Assembly (NCBI RefSeq): GCF_900100115.1
Contig: NZ_FNKL01000002.1
Coordinates: forward strand, 310,001-374,000
Length of the DNA stretch: 64,000 nt
Direction of reading: 5' to 3'
Source: Chryseobacterium soldanellicola
GTDB lineage: Bacteria; Bacteroidota; Bacteroidia; Flavobacteriales; Weeksellaceae
Part shown: positions 26,701 to 34,202 of the stretch, piece after piece
How the letters are laid out: each line of letters starts with the position of its first letter
How positions within the stretch are numbered: the first letter of the stretch is position 1
The notes under the pieces: generated by a model
What the model saw: only the letters and a program-made list of their open reading frames with translations
What the model was told of the DNA's origin: nothing
The model's database searches: none
Position numbers and translations under genes: made by a program

Positions 26701-27160
26701 GCTGATCACCAACCTTAATATGATGCGAAATGGCCTTAAAATCTTCTTTCTTTAAAACTTTCTCAGACAAAGCACCAACATAAGCCACAATAATTTTCGG
26801 AGACTTGCCGGAATTTATTTTATGTAAAACCTCGGTTCTTAAAACCAGATTGGCATTTTGCGTTTTCTCAACCTGATACGGCTCAAGATGCGTCGCGGGG
26901 AAAAAAAGCACTTTCTCATTTCCCAAAAGATCTTCCATTTCCGTATTGATGTACAAAGCATCTTCTTTGTCATCAATTAAATAAAGAATGGTTTTCTTTT
27001 GTGTCAAAAAAAGCTCAGCTGCAAAAATAGAAGCCGACGATCCCGCACTTCCTTTTACAGAAATATGTTGATGATTTTCCAGTTGGGTGAAAATTTCTTT
27101 TCCGAATTCTTTTTGAAGCAAATCAGGAAGGAATTTTTCGTTGATGGTTTTTAATTGCAT
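23792..27160 (-). CDS. mfd: Transcription-repair coupling factor
   Basis: A 1122-residue DNA translocase that removes RNA polymerase stalled at DNA damage and recruits UvrA. The order is typical: an N-terminal UvrB-like region, the RNA-polymerase-interacting segment with VGDYIAHIDHGIGKFMGL, then the translocase with Walker A GDVGFGKTEVAIRAAF at about residues 585-600, the DEEH box near residue 686 (VIDEEHKFGV), and the RecG-like RMRGRVGRSNRKAF, ending in a TRCF C-terminal domain. An open extension to TTG at 27184 is not needed; ATG at 27160 (MQLKTINEKF) fits the family. A TACCTTTG box lies 62 bp upstream. Confidence 0.97.
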   Translation of the reverse strand: MQLKTINEKFLPDLLQKEFGKEIFTQLENHQHISVKGSAGSSASIFAAELFLTQKKTILYLIDDKEDALYINTEMEDLLGNEKVLFFPATHLEPYQVEKTQNANLVLRTEVLHKINSGKSPKIIVAYVGALSEKVLKKEDFKAISHHIKVGDQLDFDFVDELLNHYSFQQADFVSEPGEFSVRGGIVDVFSYSNEKPYRITFFGNEVESIKTFDIETQLSIDKIQEFQLVSNMNFSVTGIRVSLLQLLPKDSFVVTKNAVVGIQKIKAFYEKSLEKYDTLNKDIAHRAPQELFISDQEFLFDYKKFKTIDFSSVSIEGIKEIGEVKINQTAQPSFHKNFELLIEDLEEKQQEGFDTWISFSGEKQKERLESIFEELEHELPFKSFKSELHEGFVDLDHKLLVYTDHQIFDRYQRYKAKNNFAKSEQLTLKDLMSLKVGDYIAHIDHGIGKFMGLVKVNNDGKIQECFKLTYKNGDLLYVSIHSLHKISKYNGPDGREVVLSKLGSPAWKSLKQKTKAKVKQIAFDLIQLYAQRKTARGFAFTPDSYLQNELEASFIYEDTPDQEKATIDVKRDMEAETVMDRLVCGDVGFGKTEVAIRAAFKAATDGKQVAVLVPTTILAFQHYRSFKERLKDFPVTISYLNRFRTAKQKSETLEALKNGKVDIIIGTHQLVGSGVKFKDLGLLVIDEEHKFGVSVKDKLKTIKNNVDTLTLTATPIPRTLQFSLMAARDLSVIKTPPPNRQPVETQLIGFNEEIIRDAVSYEIQRDGQVYFINNRIENLKDIAGLIQRLVPDAKVIIGHGQMEGKQLEKNVLDFMEGKYDVLVSTTIVESGVDVPNANTIFINDAHRFGMADVHQMRGRVGRSNRKAFCYLITPPYDMMTSDARKRLEAIEQFSDLGSGFQIAMKDLEIRGAGDLLGAEQSGFINEMGFETYQKLMQEALEELKDDAEFENLFENEEERNKLFKTVKEVNIDTDLELMLPDSYISSTEERLLLYQKIAEIDNEKDLLQFESELIDRFGNLPKEVKNLLKSVALKWLAADIGFEKIVMKNGIFLGYFPANPQDKFYQTNKFRHIINYLTRNPAEAQLKEKVGKDGNHLMMRKDKIINVDEVNNLLKSILENE

Positions 27161-27222
27161 AAATAGTAACAGTATAAACGACAAAAGCGATTTCGAGACT
27201 TCCCGAAACCGTTTGATTTACA

Positions 27223-27230
27223 CAAAGGTA
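27223..27230 (-). promoter_or_regulatory. -7 promoter element TACCTTTG before mfd
   Basis: Matches TAnnTTTG on the minus strand, 62 bp upstream of the mfd ATG. Same octamer as before the secreted-protein operon at 23668. Confidence 0.45.
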
Positions 27231-27417
27231 AGGATATTTTTTTCTTTTTAAAAGCATTCCCTTTTATTCAAAATTTAAAATAAAACCTTGAAAGCTTGCT
27301 AATTCTTAATTTTTTACTAAAATTTCTAATTAACAGTTAAAAAAAATCTATAATTCCGTCATGGCACAATGTTTGAAAAATTTAACCAACACAGTAAACC
27401 ATTAAAGAAATAGTATT

Positions 27418-27810
27418 ATGAAAAAGACAATTAGAATTTTAGGGATGTTTTTGTTAGTATTTTTTGCTGTCACGGCAATTACTTCATGCAGTGATGATGA
27501 TGACCCTACTAACAATGACTTTTTTGCGGGGACTTACCGAGGGAGTATTTCGTATCATGACGACAGCAGTGACATCAGCACCGGAGACGGAAGCGTTTTT
27601 GTAACAAAAATTGCGAGCGGAACAAAATATAATTTCGGATTTTCAAACGGAATTCCGGATCTTAACGGGGTTGAATTTGAGCAGCAAGGCGATCACACGC
27701 TAGTAATGGTAGGTTCAAACGGAACTTCATACATCAGAATTGACAATAATGAATTAAAAATATTATATATAAAAGACGGTCGTACGTGGACAGCCAACTG
27801 TACGCGCTAA
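27418..27810 (+). CDS. Putative small lipoprotein
   Basis: A 130-residue protein starting MKKTIRILGMFLLVFF and with lipobox ITSC at about residue 24, followed by SDDDDPTNND. Acidic residues right after the lipid-bearing Cys are the lipoprotein export signal of Bacteroidota, so it likely reaches the outer membrane surface. The mature part has a beta-sheet appearance with GTYRGSISY, VFVTKIASG and NELKILYIK strands. It is a single-gene transcript with a terminator right after it. No family was recognised. Confidence 0.75.
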   Translation: MKKTIRILGMFLLVFFAVTAITSCSDDDDPTNNDFFAGTYRGSISYHDDSSDISTGDGSVFVTKIASGTKYNFGFSNGIPDLNGVEFEQQGDHTLVMVGSNGTSYIRIDNNELKILYIKDGRTWTANCTR

Positions 27811-27835
27811 ACCAACTTTTCATACTTATGTTAGG

Positions 27836-27871
27836 ACCTGCTTTTTCTTTTGAGGGAAAGCAGGTTTTTTA
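27836..27871 (+). terminator. Terminator after the small lipoprotein gene
   Basis: ACCTGCTTT (27836-27844) and AAAGCAGGT (27857-27865) form a 9-bp stem followed by six T. A 62-codon frame across it is considered spurious. Confidence 0.75.
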
Positions 27872-27901
27872 TGGCCATTGGTTTTTCGGAAAAATTAAAG
27901 A

Positions 27902-28105
27902 GTCCCGAAGGGACGATTTAATTCAGAATAGGATGCAATCCTATTATTATAAATCAAAAATAAAGAAATCTTAGATCATTGAAAATAGATTCTTACTTAC
28001 ATCGAAGACATGCTTTACAAATATTTCTCATGATTTTATGGCTTATTTATAAGTTTTGGCTAAAGCCAGTGAATTGGCGGCATTATGTAAACGGGCTAAA
28101 GCCCG
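27902..28105. repeat. Palindrome-rich intergenic repeat region
   Basis: This 430-bp gap (27811-28240) holds, after the terminator, four short palindromes: GTCCCGAAGGGAC (27902-27914), AATAGGATGCAATCCTATT (27927-27945), TGGCTAAAGCCA (28057-28068) and CGGGCTAAAGCCCG (28092-28105). The last is followed by CTCCTATTGA. Phrases like this are familiar from dispersed intergenic repeats of Chryseobacterium and Flavobacterium genomes; copy number here could not be counted. No coding capacity is supported in the gap. Confidence 0.55.
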
Positions 28106-28201
28106 CTCCTATTGATTTAAAAACATATTTAATCTTTTTTTAATCTGTAATAAACTTTAGTTAAGTTTCTACAACATAGATTTTCCAGCTCAGTTTTTGC
28201 A

Positions 28202-28209
28202 TAACTTTG
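28202..28209 (+). promoter_or_regulatory. -7 promoter element TAACTTTG
   Basis: Matches TAnnTTTG, 31 bp before the ATG at 28241. No clear -33 TTG. Confidence 0.5.
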
Positions 28210-28240
28210 ACTTAAGAAAAACAAATAAAAAACAATCCAT

Positions 28241-28522
28241 ATGAAAAAATTATTCGCAGCAATGTCATTCGTATTAGGACTGGGACTTGCAACTGCTCAA
28301 CAGACAGCGCCCGCTACAGCAACTAAAACAACACATCAAACTGTAAAAACAGTAAAAGCAACAACGGCTCCGGCAGCGAAACCTGCAGCAACCGTAAAGC
28401 CGGCAACAACACCTTCAGCAGTAAAAATGAAAAAGGACGGAACGCCGGATAAAAGATATAAGGAAAACCAACATCTTAAAAAAGACGGAACGCCGGACAA
28501 AAGATACAAAGCAAATAAATAA
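28241..28522 (+). CDS. Secreted protein with KKDGTPDKRYK repeats
   Basis: A 93-residue protein with signal peptide MKKLFAAMSFVLGLGLATAQ. Residues about 21-62 are an Ala/Thr/Pro/Lys-rich linker. Two copies of KKDGTPDKRYK follow (near residues 64-74 and 79-90), each matching the short motif known from the PBCV-specific basic adaptor family. In algal viruses this motif is joined to other domains; in Bacteroidota it is found in small secreted proteins of unknown role. The strongly basic mature protein could bind nucleic acid, polysaccharide or a cell-surface polyanion, but this is only an inference. It has its own promoter and terminator. Confidence 0.8.
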   Translation: MKKLFAAMSFVLGLGLATAQQTAPATATKTTHQTVKTVKATTAPAAKPAATVKPATTPSAVKMKKDGTPDKRYKENQHLKKDGTPDKRYKANK

Positions 28523-28564
28523 ACTCAACATTATAGTTGTTATTTTCATAATCAAATTTCGAAG

Positions 28565-28596
28565 AACCGATGTACACTCATTCATCGGTTTTTTTG
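28565..28596 (+). terminator. Terminator after the KKDGTPDKRYK protein gene
   Basis: AACCGATG (28565-28572) pairs with CATCGGTT (28583-28590), followed by a T-run. Confidence 0.8.
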
Positions 28597-28639
28597 TTGC
28601 TTATTTTTGGAAAATTACCTCAAATTCTTCAGTTATTTA

Positions 28640-28647
28640 TAAATTTG
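28640..28647 (+). promoter_or_regulatory. -7 promoter element TAAATTTG just before the GH3-family start
   Basis: Matches TAnnTTTG and ends 4 bp before ATG 28652, implying a leaderless transcript. A second box, TATTTTTG at 28602-28609, lies farther upstream and would give a leader of about 35 bp, so either may be used. Confidence 0.45.
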
Positions 28648-28651
28648 AAGC

Positions 28652-30151
28652 ATGTTAAACTTCCTCAAGAAAAATGTGGCACTGATTTGGGCAAAGAAGC
28701 ATGTCCAAAAGGCTGAAGAATTTAAGAGAAATTCAGAAAAGAATCAGGAAAATCTGTTATTGTCATTAACTGAAACTGCTAAAAAGACTCTTTTTGGAAG
28801 GGAACATGATTTTGAAAATATTAAATCCGTTAAAGATTTTCAGGATAGGGTAAAAGTTGCCGATTACGAAGATTTAAAACCTTACATCGAAAAAGTAAAG
28901 CGCGGACAGGCCAATATTCTCTGGACAGAAACTCCGGAATATTTTGCAAAGACTTCCGGTACGACTTCCGGCTCAAAATATATCCCTATTTCTAAGGAAG
29001 CAATGCCTTTTCAGATTAAAGGGGCTCAAAGTGCGCTTTTCCATTATATTGCCAAGAAAAATAATTCGGATTTTGTAAAAGGAAAAATGATCTTTTTACA
29101 GGGAAGTCCGGAACTGGAAGAGGTTTTTGGGATAAAAACCGGTCGGCTTTCGGGAATTGTAGCCCATCACATTCCGAAATATTTACAGAAAAACAGGCTT
29201 CCGAGTTGGGAAACCAATATTATAGAAGACTGGGAAACAAAAGTTGATAAAATCGTCGAGGAAACCGAGAACGAAAATATGACGCTGATTTCAGGAATTC
29301 CGCCGTGGCTGATTATGTATTTTGAAAAATTAATTCAAAAACGTGGAAAAAAAATCAAGCAAATCTTTCCAAATCTTCAATTAATTGTCACTGGTGGTGT
29401 TAATTATGAGCCTTACCGCGACAAAATGGAAGAATTATTAGCCGGAAAAGTGGATATTGTTCAGACATTTCCTGCTTCGGAAGGATTTTTTGCCTTTCAG
29501 GATGATTATACGAAAGAAGGCTTATTACTTTTAACCAATCATGGGATTTTCTATGAATTTATTCCGTTGGAAGAATACGGAAAACCGGATGCAAGAAGAT
29601 TAACCTTAAAAGAGGTAGAGCTTCATAAAGATTATGCCTTAATTTTAACGACAAATTCAGGATTGTGGGCGTATTCGATCGGCGATGTTGTGAGATTTAT
29701 TGATAAAAATCCGTATAGAATTCTGGTAAGCGGAAGAACGAAACATTTTACCTCAGCTTTCGGTGAGCACGTCATTGCTTTTGAAGTGGAGGAAGCTATG
29801 AAAGCCACTTTAGAAAAATATCCCGCGCAGATTACCGAATTTCATTTAGCGCCACAAGTTAATCCAAGTGAAGGGCTTCCTTATCATGAATGGTTTATTG
29901 AGTTTGAAAAAGAACCTGAAAATTTAGATTTATTTAAAAATGAGCTTGACGATCAGCTGAGAAAACGCAACAATTACTATGATGATCTGATCTCGGGAAA
30001 TATTCTGCAAAAACTTCATATTTCTTCATTAAAGAAAAACGCATTCCAAGAATATGCCAAATCTCAGGGAAAATTAGGCGGTCAAAATAAAACACCACGG
30101 CTCGGAAATGACAGAAAAATTGCAGATTTATTGGAAATTTACAAACTTTAA
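28652..30151 (+). CDS. GH3 auxin-responsive promoter family protein (acyl-adenylate-forming)
   Basis: A 499-residue member of the GH3 family, adenylate-forming enzymes first known from plants, where they join amino acids to jasmonate or auxin. The ATP loop is YFAKTSGTTSGSKYIPIS, followed by the conserved GGVNYEPYRDKM, PASEGFFAFQ and LWAYSIGDVVRF and by the C-terminal RTKHFTSAFGEHVIAFEVEEA. Bacterial members are common in Bacteroidota, but their substrates are not known; amide or ester bond formation is the likely chemistry. ATG at 28652 is the only good start. It stands alone between two terminators or promoters. Confidence 0.9.
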   Translation: MLNFLKKNVALIWAKKHVQKAEEFKRNSEKNQENLLLSLTETAKKTLFGREHDFENIKSVKDFQDRVKVADYEDLKPYIEKVKRGQANILWTETPEYFAKTSGTTSGSKYIPISKEAMPFQIKGAQSALFHYIAKKNNSDFVKGKMIFLQGSPELEEVFGIKTGRLSGIVAHHIPKYLQKNRLPSWETNIIEDWETKVDKIVEETENENMTLISGIPPWLIMYFEKLIQKRGKKIKQIFPNLQLIVTGGVNYEPYRDKMEELLAGKVDIVQTFPASEGFFAFQDDYTKEGLLLLTNHGIFYEFIPLEEYGKPDARRLTLKEVELHKDYALILTTNSGLWAYSIGDVVRFIDKNPYRILVSGRTKHFTSAFGEHVIAFEVEEAMKATLEKYPAQITEFHLAPQVNPSEGLPYHEWFIEFEKEPENLDLFKNELDDQLRKRNNYYDDLISGNILQKLHISSLKKNAFQEYAKSQGKLGGQNKTPRLGNDRKIADLLEIYKL

Positions 30152-30194
30152 ACACATTTTTTCAATTCCGGAAACGTATATTCGAAAAAAATTA

Positions 30195-30202
30195 TAAATT
30201 TG
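30195..30202 (+). promoter_or_regulatory. -7 promoter element TAAATTTG
   Basis: Matches TAnnTTTG, 18 bp before the ATG at 30221. Confidence 0.45.
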
Positions 30203-30220
30203 GAAAACTAAAAAATAATA

Positions 30221-30583
30221 ATGAAAGCATCTGTACTTTTAAAATCATCTTTACTGACGTCTTTATTCGTAATCTCATCTTGTGCGACTACAAAATATAC
30301 CGACGATACTTCAAAAAATGATTATTCTAATCTGGAAGCCGGCAGAATGTATGTGGTAACCATGAAAGATGGCTCAGCAAAACAAAAAATGCTGTTCCGT
30401 AATATAGAAGGAGATAATATCGTAGGAACAGCCGGTAAAAAAGACAGTACAGCAGTTGTAATTCCTAAATCGAACGTTGCTGCTGTGAAAGACAGCAGAA
30501 AAGCAAAAACAGCGATCGGAGCTACAATCATCGGCGCAGCGGGTGTTGCAGCGATCGTAATCAGCTCTTCAAGAGCAGACTAA
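30221..30583 (+). CDS. Putative small lipoprotein with C-terminal hydrophobic glycine-rich segment
   Basis: A 120-residue protein with signal peptide and lipobox VISSC at about residue 21, so it is probably anchored to a membrane by lipid. The mature part has MYVVTMKDGSAKQKMLFRNI, a beta-like stretch repeated in many small Bacteroidota lipoproteins, and ends in AIGATIIGAAGVAAIVISSS, a glycine-zipper-like segment. Function unknown. It is followed by a stem-loop whose T-run also serves as the -7 box of the next gene. Confidence 0.7.
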   Translation: MKASVLLKSSLLTSLFVISSCATTKYTDDTSKNDYSNLEAGRMYVVTMKDGSAKQKMLFRNIEGDNIVGTAGKKDSTAVVIPKSNVAAVKDSRKAKTAIGATIIGAAGVAAIVISSSRAD

Positions 30584-30639
30584 AATAGATTTTATCTTTC
30601 GGGAGATATTTGATTTATCTTTTGAAAATATAGTATATG

Positions 30640-30672
30640 AATAGCCTTAAATAAATATTTAGGGCTATTTTT
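30640..30672 (+). terminator. Terminator overlapping the next promoter
   Basis: AATAGCC (30640-30646) pairs with GGCTATT (30663-30669), with inner A/T pairing, followed by a T-run. The T-run is part of the TATTTTTG box at 30666-30673. Confidence 0.6.
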
Positions 30673-30673
30673 G
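30666..30673 (+). promoter_or_regulatory. -7 promoter element TATTTTTG, MFS gene
   Basis: Matches TAnnTTTG, ends 3 bp before ATG 30677, so the transcript would be leaderless, and lies inside the terminator of the lipoprotein gene. Confidence 0.5.
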
Positions 30674-30676
30674 TGC

Positions 30677-31912
30677 ATGATTTCGTTTACCCCGCTTCAA
30701 ACATTACAAAATGTTGAATTCAGAAATCTCCTTACCGGAAGATTTTTTATTGTCTTAGCCTTCAGAATGCTCGCTACTTTACTAGGATGGTGGGTGTATC
30801 AATTAACAAAAGATCCTTTTTCTATAGGTCTGATCGGGCTTTCGGAGGTTATTCCGGCAGTAAGCTGTGCTTTGTATGCAGGTCATGTAATTGATATGAA
30901 TGAAAAGAAAAGACTTCTTCTTATCTGTAATTATGCCTATGTTTTTTTGATCGGATTATTATTAATTCCGGCATTTTTGAATGTTCAGATGCATTTTACG
31001 GGACATCAGATCACGTATTTTATCTACGGTGTCATTTTCTTTACAGGAATTGCGAGGGCTTTCATCGGGCCTATCGTTCCGTCAATGATCCCGAAAATTG
31101 TCAAAAAGGAAAATTTACCTAATGCCGTTACTTTAAATCAGGCTACTTTCCTTATTTCTTCTGTTTGCGGACATGCGGTCGGAGGATTTTTAATTGGCTA
31201 TTTTGGTGTAAAATGGACGCTTGTTGTCATTATTTCATTAATAATTTTCGCCTCTTTCTTCTTTTTTCAAATAAAAAAACAATATTCTGAATACAAAAAA
31301 GAGAATGTTAACGTTATAGAGAGTATGCGTGAAGGTATTACGTACATTTTTAAAACAAAGGAAATCTTAGGAGCCTTATGTTTAGATATGTTTGCGGTGC
31401 TTTTTGGAGGCGCGGTTGCGATGATTCCGGTGTATGCGACAGATATTTTGAAGGTGGGTGCAGAAGGTTTCGGATTCCTGAATGCAGCTTCGGATATTGG
31501 CTCGATGTGTATTATCACAATTTTATCAATAATTCCGTTAAGAAAAAACCAGGGTAAAGTTTTGCTTGCCGTGGTGACGGGATTCGGGCTTTGTATTATA
31601 GGATTCGGGCTGTCGAGCTGGTATTGGCTGTCATTTATGTTTTTAGTGCTAAGCGGAATGCTCGATGGAATCTCAGTTGTAATCAGAGGAACGATTGTTC
31701 AGCTGAAAACTCCGGATCATATTCGGGGCCGTGTTTTAAGTGTTAACTCAATATTTATAATGTCAAGTAATGAAATGGGACAATTTGAAAGCGGTCTGGC
31801 GGCAAAAATGCTCGGCGTTGTGCGCTCAGTAGTCTTCGGAGGAACCATGACCGTGCTTGTTGCATTGATTGTGGGAAGCACCAATCCGAAATTGAGAAAA
31901 ATGCAATATTAA
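30677..31912 (+). CDS. Major facilitator superfamily transporter
   Basis: A 411-residue inner-membrane protein with about 12 hydrophobic segments. The first half shows FFIVLAFRMLATLLGWWVYQL and YAGHVIDMNEKKRLLL, the loop 2-3 motif in a relaxed form, and the second half shows TPDHIRGRVLSVNSIF, a motif often seen in EntS/MFS_3-type exporters. Substrate not inferable; siderophore or drug export would be typical of this branch. The longer frame to TTG at 30671 is only two codons longer; ATG at 30677 is preferred because the -7 box ends 3 bp before it. Confidence 0.88.
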   Translation: MISFTPLQTLQNVEFRNLLTGRFFIVLAFRMLATLLGWWVYQLTKDPFSIGLIGLSEVIPAVSCALYAGHVIDMNEKKRLLLICNYAYVFLIGLLLIPAFLNVQMHFTGHQITYFIYGVIFFTGIARAFIGPIVPSMIPKIVKKENLPNAVTLNQATFLISSVCGHAVGGFLIGYFGVKWTLVVIISLIIFASFFFFQIKKQYSEYKKENVNVIESMREGITYIFKTKEILGALCLDMFAVLFGGAVAMIPVYATDILKVGAEGFGFLNAASDIGSMCIITILSIIPLRKNQGKVLLAVVTGFGLCIIGFGLSSWYWLSFMFLVLSGMLDGISVVIRGTIVQLKTPDHIRGRVLSVNSIFIMSSNEMGQFESGLAAKMLGVVRSVVFGGTMTVLVALIVGSTNPKLRKMQY

Positions 31913-31974
31913 ATAAATAATACCTATTTTATTAAATTAATCTTAAAAACTTTAATTCAACGTTAATAATTTTT

Positions 31975-31982
31975 TATATTTG
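31975..31982 (+). promoter_or_regulatory. -7 promoter element TATATTTG
   Basis: Matches TAnnTTTG, 20 bp before the ATG at 32003 of the first large adhesin-like gene. Confidence 0.45.
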
Positions 31983-32002
31983 CTATATAAAATTTCCCCT
32001 TT

Positions 32003-34093
32003 ATGAAAAAAATTTTACTAATTTTTCTGATGATCTTATCTCAGATATCTTATGCACAGTCCGACTGTGGCTCAGCCCTTGCTGTGTGCGGGAATTCCAA
32101 CATTTCCTACACACCCAGCGGATTTGGTAACATACAAGAAAACCCTTTGGGAGGCGGATGTCTTTCTCTTGAGCATTTTTCTGTATGGTATACCTTCACA
32201 GCTTCAACAAGCGGAACTCTTACATTTTTAATTACTCCGAATGTAAATCCTGCAAATCCTACAAATACGGATTATGACTGGGCAGTATTTGGACCAAATA
32301 AACAATGTGGAGCCCTTGGATCTCCGTTAAGATGCTCGTACGCATCAACAGCAAGCGGAGTACTTACAGGATTGAATATGACGGCAACCGACCTGACGGA
32401 AGGTGCAGGAGGTGACGGTTTTTGCCGATACCTGGACGTAATCGCAGGAGAAACTTATTATTTAATTGTAGACAACTTCTCAGCAAATACGAATGGTTTT
32501 GTATTGAGCTGGGGTGGTACTGCTACTTTATCTTCTCCGTTTACATCAGCTGTTCAGCCACATCCATTCATTCCGCCAGGAACACCTAGCGCGACACCAA
32601 ACGGGCCGAACGAGGTAATTATCTGTGCTGATCCGGCAGTTTTTGATTTCTCATCTTTATCTGCAGGGATTATTAACGGTAACCCGAATTTCGTAGTATC
32701 TTACCATACAAGCTCTAATGATGCTCTTACAGGGAACAACCCGATTACGACACCGCAAACAGTTAATACAACCACTGTATATTATTATAGTATAAGCTAT
32801 CTGGATCCTGTAAACCCTAATAGCCCGATCAGCAAATGTAAGCAGACGGGAACATTCAAATTTATACAGGGAAATATTACCGCATCCGATGCTACATTAA
32901 CAGAATGTAACAATAACAATATGGGTACTGCGATATTCGATTTAACGAGTGCGCCTGTATATGGCAATCCGTCTGTTAAGAAGTACTACCCTACAATGAA
33001 TGATCTCAATAATAATACCAATGAGATCCTCAACCCTGCCAATTATGTTTCTTCAACAGGAACTGTTTTTGTAAACGTTACAACACCTCAGGGATGTTCT
33101 GACTCAGCGCAGATCACGTTAAACTTCTATCCGGTTGTTGTTGTAACCGAAGCTACTTTAAGATCTTGTTTCATTGAATCAAATCCTTCGACAGCTTCTT
33201 TCAACCTTACAGCTGCTGCGGTAACAACTCAGACAGGTATTACTAAAAAATATTATCCTTCTGTAACTGATGCCGTAAATTCAACAAACGAAATTACAAA
33301 CCCAACAACCTATATCGCACCAAACGGTGTTGTTTACGTAAAAGTCATCAACGGAAACGGTTGTTACGGTGTAGCAAAAGTGAATCTTATTGTACTTCCT
33401 CCGGTTTATTCAACAGTTTTACAGGATAAAATTATCTGTGTTGAAGATAAAACAACATTGGATGCAGGACCTGGTTTCGCATCTTACGAATGGAGCACAG
33501 GAGCAATAACTCAGGTTATCACTAATGTTGGCGTTGGTACTTATTGGGTTAAATTAAAAACAGGTGAGTGTATTTCTACACAAACTGTAAAAGTTTATCC
33601 TTCCGAGCAGCCCGTGATTTCCAATATCGATATTGCCAATAATGTTGTTACGGTAACAGCAATCGGAGGAACTCCTCCTTACCAGTATTCAATGGACAAT
33701 ATCAACTGGCAGACTTCAAACGTATTCAATAATGTGCCAAGAGGTGACGGAATTGTATATGTAAAAGATGCTTACGATTGTGAACCAATTAATGTTACCA
33801 TTGTAGTTCCTAATTTAGTAAATGTGATCACACCAAACGGTGACGGAGTAAACGATGTCATTGATTATTCTGCATTGGCAGGTAAGCAAAATCTGATCTT
33901 CAACATTTATGACAGATACGGAACTAAAATCTTCCAGGCTGACAAGCACAACGGATACAAATGGGACGGAACAACAGGAGGCAAAAAAGTCTCTACCGGT
34001 ACATATTGGTACTCTGTAACATGGAATGAGAACGATAAAAAGAATACACCATTCAAATATTCAGGATGGGTAATGGTTAAAAATAGAGAATAA
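32003..34093 (+). CDS. T9SS type B surface protein, PPC-like N-terminus (first of five)
   Basis: A 696-residue secreted protein. Signal peptide is MKKILLIFLMILSQISYAQ. Residues about 20-180 form a beta-sandwich of the pre-peptidase C-like type with FSVWYTFTASTSGTLTF, DYDWAVFGPN and GETYYLIVDNFS. Two Ig-like modules of about 85 residues follow (ECNNNNMGTAIFDLT and LRSCFIESNPSTASFNLT beginnings), then TTLDAGPGFASYEWSTGA. From residue 609 (ITPNGDGVNDVIDY) to the end is the gliding-motility-associated C-terminal domain used for T9SS type B sorting. It should be exported across the outer membrane. Middle and C-terminal parts match the fourth and fifth copies better than the neighbouring second. 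Confidence 0.9.
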   Translation: MKKILLIFLMILSQISYAQSDCGSALAVCGNSNISYTPSGFGNIQENPLGGGCLSLEHFSVWYTFTASTSGTLTFLITPNVNPANPTNTDYDWAVFGPNKQCGALGSPLRCSYASTASGVLTGLNMTATDLTEGAGGDGFCRYLDVIAGETYYLIVDNFSANTNGFVLSWGGTATLSSPFTSAVQPHPFIPPGTPSATPNGPNEVIICADPAVFDFSSLSAGIINGNPNFVVSYHTSSNDALTGNNPITTPQTVNTTTVYYYSISYLDPVNPNSPISKCKQTGTFKFIQGNITASDATLTECNNNNMGTAIFDLTSAPVYGNPSVKKYYPTMNDLNNNTNEILNPANYVSSTGTVFVNVTTPQGCSDSAQITLNFYPVVVVTEATLRSCFIESNPSTASFNLTAAAVTTQTGITKKYYPSVTDAVNSTNEITNPTTYIAPNGVVYVKVINGNGCYGVAKVNLIVLPPVYSTVLQDKIICVEDKTTLDAGPGFASYEWSTGAITQVITNVGVGTYWVKLKTGECISTQTVKVYPSEQPVISNIDIANNVVTVTAIGGTPPYQYSMDNINWQTSNVFNNVPRGDGIVYVKDAYDCEPINVTIVVPNLVNVITPNGDGVNDVIDYSALAGKQNLIFNIYDRYGTKIFQADKHNGYKWDGTTGGKKVSTGTYWYSVTWNENDKKNTPFKYSGWVMVKNRE

Positions 34094-34110
34094 ACCAGCA
34101 ATACTCACGA

Positions 34111-34137
34111 AAAAACCGCCTAAAAAGCGGTTTTTTT
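34111..34137 (+). terminator. Terminator after the first adhesin-like gene
   Basis: AAAAACCGC (34111-34119) pairs with GCGGTTTTT (34127-34135), followed by T. Confidence 0.85.
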
Positions 34138-34165
34138 ATTAAAATTATTCTTTACATATTAACGT

Positions 34166-34182
34166 TATTTTTGTTACTTTTG
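34166..34182 (+). promoter_or_regulatory. Two -7 elements, TATTTTTG and TACTTTTG
   Basis: TATTTTTG (34166-34173) and TACTTTTG (34175-34182) both match TAnnTTTG; the second ends 20 bp before the ATG at 34203. Confidence 0.5.
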
Positions 34183-34202
34183 TTAAATTAAATTTTCTTA
34201 TA

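Noticed and set aside
27786..27974. A 62-codon plus-strand frame after the small lipoprotein gene
   Set aside because: It spans a strong terminator and palindromic repeats, overlaps the real gene in another frame and has no recognisable protein character.
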